From the NCBI GenBank assembly GCA_023150915.1, contig JAKLKA010000006.1, positions 51,162 to 115,161 of the forward strand: a DNA stretch of 64,000 nt, read 5' to 3'. Below are positions 50,628 to 58,165 of the stretch, in pieces (position 1 is the stretch's first letter; each line of letters starts with the position of its first letter). A program made the translations under genes and the position numbers. The stretch comes from Polyangiaceae bacterium (GTDB lineage Bacteria > Myxococcota_A > Polyangia > Polyangiales > Polyangiaceae). Below the pieces are notes generated by a model. The model searched no databases and had not been told where the DNA came from. It saw only the letters and a program-made list of their open reading frames with translations.

Positions 50628-51440
50628 TCAGCGCTTTCCGCGCTTCTTCTTCGGTTTCGCGGCCTTCTTCGGCTTCGCGGCTTTCGCCGCCTTCTTCGGC
50701 TTGGCGGCCTTCGCCGGCTTCGCAGGCTTGGCGGCCTTCGTCGGCTTGGCGGCCTTCGCCGGCTTGGCGGCCTTCGCCGGCTTCGCAGGCTTGGCAGCCT
50801 TCGCAGGCTTCGCAGGCTTCGCAGGCTTAGCAGGCTTGGCAGCCTTCGCAGGCTTGGCAGGCTTCGCCGGCTTCGCAGGCTTGGCAGGCTTCTCCGGCTT
50901 CGCAGCCTTCGCAGGCTTGGCAGCCTTCGCAGGCTTGGCAGCCTTCGCAGGCTTGGCAGGCTTGGCAGCCTTCTCCGGCTTCGCAGCCTTCGCGGCCTTC
51001 TCCGTCCGCCGTGCCTTCGCGGACTCGGGAGCGTCATCGCGCCCCACGGCACCACTCTGCCGACGGGCCAGCGTCTGCTGCACCTTGGCGTCGAGCACCG
51101 AGAACTCGAACGGCTTGTCGACGTAGGCGTCGGCACCGTAGAGCGGCGACGTCATCTCGTTCAGGTGCTCGCCGATGCCGGTGAGCATCACCACACCCGT
51201 GTGGGCCAGCGAGACGGCCTCGCGGATCTTGCGGCACACCTCCCAGCCACTCATGCCCGGCATCATCACGTCGAGCACCACCAGGTCGGGCAGGTGCTCG
51301 TGAGCCAAGGCCCACGCCTCGTCACCGTCCGAGGCCTCGACCACCCGATAACCCTTGCGCTTCAGGTGCCCGACCACGAGCGCGCGCGTGCTCGGCTCGT
51401 CATCCGCCACCAGAACCAGCGTCTTCGTCTCGTTGGCCAT
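50628..51440 (-). CDS. Response-regulator receiver fused to histone-H1-like tail
   Basis: 270 aa from ATG 51440, with AGGAG 7 nt upstream. Residues 1-130 are a complete receiver domain: Asp13/Asp14, phospho-acceptor Asp57 in VVLDVMMPG, the Thr of VVMLTG near 87 and the Lys of VDKPFE near 110. From about residue 138 to the end the protein is almost only Lys, Ala and Pro in A-K-P-A-K and A-A-K-P units, ending KKKRGKR. The tail resembles histone H1 and AlgP-like bacterial tails and should bind DNA. No other output domain is present. Confidence 0.85.
   Translation of the reverse strand: MANETKTLVLVADDEPSTRALVVGHLKRKGYRVVEASDGDEAWALAHEHLPDLVVLDVMMPGMSGWEVCRKIREAVSLAHTGVVMLTGIGEHLNEMTSPLYGADAYVDKPFEFSVLDAKVQQTLARRQSGAVGRDDAPESAKARRTEKAAKAAKPEKAAKPAKPAKAAKPAKAAKPAKAAKPEKPAKPAKPAKPAKPAKAAKPAKPAKPAKPAKAAKPAKPAKAAKPAKAAKPTKAAKPAKPAKAAKPKKAAKAAKPKKAAKPKKKRGKR
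50640..51000 (-). repeat. Imperfect tandem repeats encoding the Lys/Ala/Pro tail
   Basis: Read on the plus strand the region repeats GGCTTCGCAGGCTTGGCAG and close variants (GGCCTTCGCCGG) about every 9-18 nt for some 350 bp. The periodicity keeps the reading frame and reflects the A-K-P-A-K units. Repeat number is likely to vary between strains by slippage. Confidence 0.65.
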
Positions 51441-51726
51441 CCGTCGCTCCTGTCCCTGACTGGGGGCCCAATGTGAGACCAGCGGCGAGCACCGGGTCAA
51501 GCTCGTCACGCACCGGCGTACGAGGGCGATGACCCCTTGCCCGCCTCGGCTGCCAAGGCCGGCCACCCCGGATGGGTCCATGAGCCTGACCTGCTGTAGC
51601 GAAAACCCCGGTAACGGTGCGAACTCCCAGGCCTTCGGGCCGGGGCCCGCCGGGGCCGGGGGGCGCCCCGCTACGCCGCGGACGCGGTACCATCTGCCTC
51701 TTCCCCCATCCAGAGCGAAAGCGGAC
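51441..51726. other. Gap between divergent regulator and MoxR operon
   Basis: No gene is supported here. The stretch has very GC-rich self-complementary patches (for example GGGCCGGGGCCCGCCGGGGCC near 51640) and short frames without coding character. It must hold the promoters of the two divergent units; only the site at 51727-51754 could be picked out. Confidence 0.4.
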
Positions 51727-51754
51727 GGAACTTTCGTGCGTTACAACCGTCAAG
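51727..51754 (+). promoter_or_regulatory. ECF-sigma-like promoter of the MoxR/VWA operon
   Basis: GGAACTT (51727-51733), 15 nt, then GTCAAG (51749-51754). The GGAAC element and a GTC at this spacing are typical of RpoE/ECF-type promoters. It lies just upstream of the GTG at 51768. Other ECF matches may exist in GC-rich DNA, so this is suggestive only. Confidence 0.35.
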
Positions 51755-51767
51755 TCGAGAGCCCACA

Positions 51768-53723
51768 GTGAATCCGTCCGACCGCGACGCCTCCCTCACG
51801 AGCCTGCGGCGTACCGCGAGCTGGACCGCGCTCCGCCTGCGAATCGACCAGACGCTCTCCCGGGCGTTCCTCCTCTTGCCGGTGCCTTTGCTCTACGGCG
51901 TGGGGGCGCTCACCTACGTCAAGGTGGCGCGCCCGCCCGCGGACACCATCCAGACCCTGGCATTCGCCGGGCTGGTGCCCGTGCTGCTGTTCTTGGTGGG
52001 CACCGCCCACGCCTGGCTGCGAGCTCGCCCGAAGCACCTTGGCGCGCTGGCGCTCGATCGCCACCACGGTCTGCACGATCGCATCACCAGCGCGCTCTCG
52101 TTCTCCGAGCTTCCCGAGGCGCAGCGGTCGACGCTGATGAAGGTCGCCATCGAAGACGCGGTGGTGAGCGTCAAAGAGCTGAAGCCGCGTCGCGCCGCTC
52201 CGTTCCACGTGCCGCGCGAGTTGCCGGTGGTGGGCCTGCTCGTGGCGGGCCTGGTGGGCGTGGCGCTGCTCGAGGTGCGCACCACCAAGATCTTGCCGCC
52301 CGAGAAGACCATCGAGCCCATGGTGATGAGCCCGGACGATCTCGAGCTCTTCAAGGACATGGCGAAAGAGCTGGAAGAGAAGAGCAAAGACCCCGAAGTG
52401 CAGTCGGCGGTGCGCAAGTTCAACCAGCTGATCGAAGACATTGCCGACAAGCGCCTCGACCGCAGCGAAGTCTTCAAGCGGCTGGAAGAGCTGGAGCGGC
52501 AGCTGATGAAGGGCGCCGAGGCCGACAAAGAGGCGCTGGAAGAGGGCCTGAAGAGCCTGGCGCAAGAGCTGGACAAGAGCGACCTCGCCAAGCCCGTGGC
52601 CGAGAAGCTGGCGCAGAAGAACCTGGCCGACGCCGAGAAGGCGATGCGCGAGCTGGCCGAGAAGCTGAAGAACAAGAAGAACCCGCCCACCAAAGAGCAG
52701 CTCGAGAAGCTGCGCGAGGCGGTGAAGAAGGCCAGCGAGAAGAGCGCCGAGAACCTGAAGAAGCTCGAGGCCGAGCGGCAGAAGACAGAAGAAGAGCAGA
52801 AGCGCCTGCTGAAGAAGAAGCAGGAGCAGGACGGCGGACTATCAGAGAGCGACAAGAGCCTGCTGAAGAAGAAAGAGCGTCAGCTCGAGCGCCTCGATCG
52901 CGAAAAGGACCAGGCCAAGCGGGCGCAGCGTCAGCTGAGCAAGCTGGACCGCGAGCTGGCCAAGGCCGCCGAAGATCTGCTCAAAGAGATGGGCGCGTCG
53001 GCCGAAGATTTCGAGAAGGCCGCCGAGGACATCAACCGCATGGCGCAAGAAGAGATGTCCGACCAGGAGAAGGAAGAGCTGCGGCGCCGCCTTCAAGAGA
53101 TGCGCGAGGTGATGCGCCAGCAGGGCAAGGGCGGCAAAGAGCGCATGCAGCGCATGCTCAAGTTCGGCCAGAAGGCGCGGGGCGGCAAGGGCGGGCAGAA
53201 CGGGGAAGAAGACGGCCAGGGCCAGGGCAAGAAGGGCCAGGGGATGAAGCCCGGCGACGGCGACGGCGAGCTGACCCTCGGCCAAGGCTCGGGCGGCAAG
53301 AGCATCCCGATGCCTGGCATGGGCCAGGGTCAAGGCCAGGGTCAAGGCCAGGGCCAGGGGCAGGGCCAGGGCCAGGGTCAAGGCGAGGGCCAGGGCAGCG
53401 GGGACAAGCCCGGCGGCCAGGGTGCCGGCAAGGGCGGCGAGAGCTGGGGCACCGGCCACGACGACAACCTGAAGGGCGAGGCCAGCAACTTGAAGGGCAG
53501 CACCAAAGAGGTGACCGCCGCCGCGGCCGACACCGGCCAGGGCGGCGCATCGACCCAGGTGATCTACGGCGCGGCCCAGCGCGGCTTCGTCGGGCGCGGT
53601 TACAAGAAGGTCTACACGGACTACAAGACCGTGGCCGAGCGTGTGATGAACGAAGATCAGATCCCGCCGGGGTACCGCTTCTACGTGCAGCGCTACTTCC
53701 AGCTGATCCGGCCCAGGGACTGA
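51768..53723 (+). CDS. Membrane-anchored coiled-coil protein with Gly-Gln repeat
   Basis: 651 aa from a GTG. Membrane helices at about 32-50, 62-82 and 148-170, then about 250 residues of charged coiled coil (KDMAKELEEKSKDPE, KELEEKSK-type heptads) and a low-complexity Gly-Gln segment (about 515-550). The conserved-looking C-terminus is GYKKVYTDYKTVAERVMNEDQIPPGYRFYVQRYFQLI. Similar DUF4175-like proteins sit next to moxR genes and end with the same P-P-G-Y-R-x-x-V-x-x-Y-F pattern. Probably a structural partner of the MoxR/VWA complex. Confidence 0.8.
   Translation: MNPSDRDASLTSLRRTASWTALRLRIDQTLSRAFLLLPVPLLYGVGALTYVKVARPPADTIQTLAFAGLVPVLLFLVGTAHAWLRARPKHLGALALDRHHGLHDRITSALSFSELPEAQRSTLMKVAIEDAVVSVKELKPRRAAPFHVPRELPVVGLLVAGLVGVALLEVRTTKILPPEKTIEPMVMSPDDLELFKDMAKELEEKSKDPEVQSAVRKFNQLIEDIADKRLDRSEVFKRLEELERQLMKGAEADKEALEEGLKSLAQELDKSDLAKPVAEKLAQKNLADAEKAMRELAEKLKNKKNPPTKEQLEKLREAVKKASEKSAENLKKLEAERQKTEEEQKRLLKKKQEQDGGLSESDKSLLKKKERQLERLDREKDQAKRAQRQLSKLDRELAKAAEDLLKEMGASAEDFEKAAEDINRMAQEEMSDQEKEELRRRLQEMREVMRQQGKGGKERMQRMLKFGQKARGGKGGQNGEEDGQGQGKKGQGMKPGDGDGELTLGQGSGGKSIPMPGMGQGQGQGQGQGQGQGQGQGQGEGQGSGDKPGGQGAGKGGESWGTGHDDNLKGEASNLKGSTKEVTAAAADTGQGGASTQVIYGAAQRGFVGRGYKKVYTDYKTVAERVMNEDQIPPGYRFYVQRYFQLIRPRD
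53320..53400 (+). repeat. Gly-Gln microrepeat inside the coiled-coil gene
   Basis: Twelve or so copies of the 6-nt unit GGCCAG/GGTCAA, in frame, encode a run of Gly-Gln pairs. It is a flexible linker and a likely site of length variation. Confidence 0.65.
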
Positions 53724-53805
53724 TGCGGGCGGCGCGGGCTTGGTGACGAAGGCGGGCGCGGGTGGCGCGCCCGCGTGAGGCAATCACGGACTCGAAAGAG
53801 GGCAG

Positions 53806-54804
<999 letters not shown>

Positions 54805-54811
54805 AACGGGC

Positions 54812-55783
54812 ATGGGAGTCCTGGACCTATTCAAGCGCGCGGCCGCGCCGGTTTCCCGGCGCCTGGGACCGGTGTCGCGTCGGTTCGGCGCTCACAAGCC
54901 CGAGAAGGCGGATCTGTTCGGCGACGACTTCCAGAAGAAGCTCGAGACCCTGGCCATCGTCAGCCGGCGCGTGTTTGCCGGGCGCCAGCGCGCCGAGCGC
55001 CGCACCAAGAAGAAGGGCAGCGGCATCGAGTTCGCCGATCATCGCGACTACACCGCCGGTGACGACTTCCGCAGCGTGGACTGGAACATCTATCAGCGCT
55101 TCGGCCGGCTGCTGGTGCGCTTGTACGAAGAAGAAGAGGATCTCAGCATCTACTTCATCGTCGACTGCTCCACGAGCATGGGCTTCGGCGACGGCAAGAA
55201 GTTCGACCAGGCCCGGCGCCTGGCGGCGGCGCTGGCCTATGTGGGCCTGGCCAACCTCGATCGCGTGACCATCGTGGCGGCCACCGACGAGATCGTCTCG
55301 CGCATGCCCACCACCCGCGGCAAGGGGCGCATCTTCAAGGTCTTCGACTTCCTGAGGCGCATTCACTGCGACGGGCAGACCGGGCTGGGCGACAGCCTGA
55401 AGACCTTCGTCGCGCAGCACAAGCGCCGCGGCCTGGCGGTGCTGATCAGCGATCTGTACGATCCGGCTGGCTTCGAGGCGGGCATCAACGTGCTCCGCTA
55501 CAACAAGTTCGAGCCCTACGTGCTCCACATCGTCGACCCAGCCGAGGCGCACCCCACCTTGAAGGGCGACGTGCGCATCTACGACTGCGAGACCGGCGAA
55601 GAGCGCGAGGTCACCGTGACCGCCAAGGTGCTCGAGCGGATGGAGCGGGCGTGGAACGAGTACAAGGACGACATCGAGCGCTTCTGCACCAAGAACCAGG
55701 TCCCGTATTTCGCCGCTGACGTGGACGTCCCGTTCGACGAGCTGGTGCTCGGGGTGTTCCGGCGCGGAGGGTTCTTGCGCTGA
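54812..55783 (+). CDS. DUF58-family protein
   Basis: 323 aa. The DUF58 signature GSGIEFADHRDYTAGDDFR followed by VDWNIYQR lies at about residues 68-95. A VWA-like fold follows with DCSTSMGFGDG (a MIDAS-like D-x-S-x-S near 119-123) and ISDLYDP. It is soluble and cytoplasmic. DUF58 proteins are standard partners of MoxR ATPases. Seven nt separate it from moxR, and its TGA overlaps the next ATG by one base. Confidence 0.9.
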   Translation: MGVLDLFKRAAAPVSRRLGPVSRRFGAHKPEKADLFGDDFQKKLETLAIVSRRVFAGRQRAERRTKKKGSGIEFADHRDYTAGDDFRSVDWNIYQRFGRLLVRLYEEEEDLSIYFIVDCSTSMGFGDGKKFDQARRLAAALAYVGLANLDRVTIVAATDEIVSRMPTTRGKGRIFKVFDFLRRIHCDGQTGLGDSLKTFVAQHKRRGLAVLISDLYDPAGFEAGINVLRYNKFEPYVLHIVDPAEAHPTLKGDVRIYDCETGEEREVTVTAKVLERMERAWNEYKDDIERFCTKNQVPYFAADVDVPFDELVLGVFRRGGFLR

Positions 55784-57669
55784 TGCTGTTTGCCGGCCTG
55801 CCCTTCGCGACGCTGGTCACGATCGCCGCCGTGGCCGGTGGGCTGACCACCGTCTTCTACATCTTGAAGCTGCGACGCCGGCCGGTGGCGGTGCCCTTCA
55901 GCCGCATCTGGGAGCGCATCTTGCGCGACAAAGAGGCGACCAGCTGGTGGTCCCGCCTCAAGCGCCTGCTGTCGCTCTTGCTGCAACTGGCGCTGCTCAG
56001 CCTGCTCATCTTGGCGCTGGGCGATCCGCGCCTGGCCGGCAGCCTGGTGCAAGGTCGCAACGTGGTGGTGCTGGTCGACGCCAGCGCCAGCATGAAGGCC
56101 AGAGACGTCGACCCCACCCGGATCGATCGGGCCAAGGCCGAGGTGAAGAAGCTGGTGCGCGGGCTGGGGGGCACCGACCGCATGCTGATCGCGCGGATGG
56201 ACGCGGCAGTCATGCCGCTGTCGACCATGACCGGCGAGATGGGTGATCTCGACGTGGCCGTGGATCAGCTGCGCGCCACCGACACCCGCGCCGACGTGAA
56301 GCGCGGCCTGCGCTTCGCCCTCGACAGCTTGCGCGGCCTCAGCAAGCCCGAGATCGTGCTGGTCAGCGACGGCGCGGTGGGTGATCCGAAAGCGCTCTCC
56401 GAGAACCTGGACTTCGAAGGGGTCGAGGTGCGCTACGTGCCGGTGGGCAAGAGCGGGAAGAACGTGGCCGTCACCGGCTTCTCGGTGCGACGTTATCCGC
56501 TGGACAAGGCGCGCTACGAGGTGATGCTCGAGGTCACCAACACCAACGAAGAGCCGGTCGACGTCGAGCTCACGCTGATCGGCGACGGGCAGATCGTGGA
56601 CGTGTCGCGGCTCTCGCTGCAGGGCAACGAGCGGCTGCCGCGCTTTTACAAGGATCTGGCCGGCGCCAGCCGCACGCTCGAGGCCAAGATCAAGCTGGCC
56701 ACCGGCGAGAGCGACGACCTTTCCGCGGACGACCACGCCTTCGCCCTGATGCCCGAGCGGCGTCGCGCCCGCGTGCTGGTGGTCACCCCGGGCAACACCT
56801 ATCTGGAAGCGACGCTGCTGCTCGACGAATACCTGGACGTGACCAGCGTGAGCCCGGCGAAGTATCCGCCCGCCGGCAACTTCGACGTGACCGTCTTCGA
56901 CGGCGTTGCGCCGCCCGTGGCGCCGAACACCGGCGGGTCGCTCTACTTGAACCCACCCGACGAGGGCGGGCCGGTGAAGCACGCCAAGGCGATCACCGAG
57001 TTCGGCTTCGACGTGTGGGACAAGAAGCACCCCATCGTGCGCTGGATGAGCATGGGTGACATCCAGGTGGCCAAGGGCTTCTCGTTCAAGCCCGAGAAAG
57101 AGGACAAGGTGATCGGCGCCAGCGAGGCCGGCCCGATCTTGGTCGCCGGCCGGCGCAGCGGTCGCAAGTTCGTGGCCCTGGGCTTCGATCCGCGCGACAG
57201 CGACTTCGTGCTGCGCGTGGCTTGGCCGCTGTTCGTGCTCAACACCATCAACGACTTCATCGAAGAGGACACGAGCTACGTCTCGTCGTACTTCACCGGT
57301 GAGGTGTGGAACATTCCGGCGCCCAGCGGCGCCGAGGTGGCCACCCTGAAAGCCCCCGACGGCAAGACCCACCAGATCCCGATCAAGGAAGGGCGCGCGG
57401 TCTATCTGGGTGACCAAGCTGGGTTCTACGAGCTGACCGTGAAGACCGAGCCCGAGGCGACCACCAGCATGTTCGCGGCCAACCTGTCGAACATCGACGA
57501 GAGCCGGATCAAGCCCAGCGAGACGCTGGAGCTGGGCGGCAAGCCCGCGGCGCTGCCCAGCGGCTTCGACCCGGGCATGCGCCGCGAGATCTGGCTCTAT
57601 CTGTTGCTCGCCGCGGTGATCGTCTCGACCATCGAGTGGTTCACCTATCACAAGCGGGTGACGGTATGA
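55783..57669 (+). CDS. BatA-like VWA-domain membrane protein
   Basis: 628 aa. The N-terminal BatA-type segment (two helices at about 5-25 and 60-82 with the RRRPVAVPFSRIWERIL block) precedes a VWA domain with VLVDASASMKARD (MIDAS D-x-S-x-S, about 98-102) and LVSDGAVGD. Beta-rich periplasmic domains follow and a C-terminal helix at about 605-622. It is part of the Bat/MoxR operon, thought to act in envelope stress. The stop at 57667-57669 is embedded in ATGACGCC, a relic of coupling to the next VWA gene. Confidence 0.85.
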   Translation: MLFAGLPFATLVTIAAVAGGLTTVFYILKLRRRPVAVPFSRIWERILRDKEATSWWSRLKRLLSLLLQLALLSLLILALGDPRLAGSLVQGRNVVVLVDASASMKARDVDPTRIDRAKAEVKKLVRGLGGTDRMLIARMDAAVMPLSTMTGEMGDLDVAVDQLRATDTRADVKRGLRFALDSLRGLSKPEIVLVSDGAVGDPKALSENLDFEGVEVRYVPVGKSGKNVAVTGFSVRRYPLDKARYEVMLEVTNTNEEPVDVELTLIGDGQIVDVSRLSLQGNERLPRFYKDLAGASRTLEAKIKLATGESDDLSADDHAFALMPERRRARVLVVTPGNTYLEATLLLDEYLDVTSVSPAKYPPAGNFDVTVFDGVAPPVAPNTGGSLYLNPPDEGGPVKHAKAITEFGFDVWDKKHPIVRWMSMGDIQVAKGFSFKPEKEDKVIGASEAGPILVAGRRSGRKFVALGFDPRDSDFVLRVAWPLFVLNTINDFIEEDTSYVSSYFTGEVWNIPAPSGAEVATLKAPDGKTHQIPIKEGRAVYLGDQAGFYELTVKTEPEATTSMFAANLSNIDESRIKPSETLELGGKPAALPSGFDPGMRREIWLYLLLAAVIVSTIEWFTYHKRVTV

Positions 57670-57676
57670 CGCCGCG

Positions 57677-57709
57677 TCGTACTCGTACTCGTACTCGTGC
57701 TCGCACTCG
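57677..57709 (+). repeat. Left inverted repeat of TACTCG hexamers
   Basis: The arm begins with three near-perfect TACTCG units and degenerates to TGCTCG and CACTCG. It is complementary to 58117-58149 at 30 of 33 positions, so the operon mRNA could fold a long stem here enclosing about 407 nt. Confidence 0.8.
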
Positions 57710-57719
57710 GAAAGGCCGC

Positions 57720-58073
57720 TCAGCGCGCGAGCGTGTCGATCAATTTGGAGAGCATTTGGACGATCCGAACCAACACGGTCTTCCCGTGCGATGCGCGCGT
57801 CGGCTCGAGCCTTCGCCGAGCGACCAGGCCATCCAGGCAAGCGGCGCATTCGAGCGCCGATCCTCGCGCTATCTCGAGAAAGCGGACCCGGTCGCGGCGC
57901 GAGCGCTTGCCGTTTCCTTCAGCAATGTTGTTCACGATGGACTGGCTGGCGGAATCCAGGTGAGTGAGGGCGGCAAGCCTTCGCGGTGCGGAATCGATGA
58001 GCTCGCCCGCCCAGGCGATGAACTCTACCGACAGGCGATAGACGTCGAGTTTCTCGTGATCGAAGGTTTCCAC
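57720..58073 (-). CDS. Four-helix-bundle protein (23S rRNA IVS/S23 family)
   Basis: 117 aa, the usual length. It starts METFDHEKLDVYRLSVEFIAW, and carries the family pattern LDSASQSIVNNIAEGNG followed by RFLEIARGSALECAACLDGL. Members are encoded in intervening sequences of 23S rRNA genes and, as Avd, in diversity-generating retroelements, where they form pentameric, nucleic-acid-binding bundles. Here the gene is antisense to a protein operon and bounded by hexamer inverted repeats. No reverse transcriptase or variable repeat is near. The biochemical role is unknown. Confidence 0.9.
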   Translation of the reverse strand: METFDHEKLDVYRLSVEFIAWAGELIDSAPRRLAALTHLDSASQSIVNNIAEGNGKRSRRDRVRFLEIARGSALECAACLDGLVARRRLEPTRASHGKTVLVRIVQMLSKLIDTLAR

Positions 58074-58116
58074 GGGGTTTCCTTCGGCACTCGGCGCGGT
58101 TCGGTTGCGCGGATTT

Positions 58117-58149
58117 CGAGTACGAGTACCAGTACGAGTACGAGTACGA
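58117..58149 (+). repeat. Right inverted repeat of hexamers
   Basis: The arm is built from GAGTAC/CGAGTA units with one CCAGTA variant and pairs with the left arm at 57677-57709. It ends 16 nt before the GTG of the downstream VWA gene. Confidence 0.8.
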
Positions 58150-58165
58150 GGGAGAGGGAGAGGCC

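Larger units (their letters stand above)
57677..58149. mobile_element. IVS-like element carrying a four-helix-bundle gene
   Basis: A 473-bp unit bounded by the inverted repeats at 57677-57709 and 58117-58149 lies between two VWA genes that would otherwise be translationally coupled. It holds one gene, antisense to the operon. Just outside, TGACGCCGCG (57667-57676) and TGACGCCCCG (58167-58176) match at 9 of 10 positions and both encode the start M-T-P-R of the downstream gene, as expected of a target duplication. A purine-rich GGGAGAGG between the right arm and the GTG supplies a new ribosome binding site. Confidence 0.6.

Noticed and set aside
50640..51000. CRISPR-like periodic repeats
   Set aside because: Units are 9-18 nt, in frame, without unique spacers, and encode the Lys/Ala/Pro tail.
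57677..57709. TACTCG array considered as a CRISPR or simple microsatellite
   Set aside because: It has no spacers, and it is matched by a complementary array 407 nt away, so an inverted-repeat boundary explains it better.
57720..58073. Diversity-generating retroelement, because Avd belongs to the four-helix-bundle family
   Set aside because: No reverse transcriptase, template repeat or variable target gene is present nearby.
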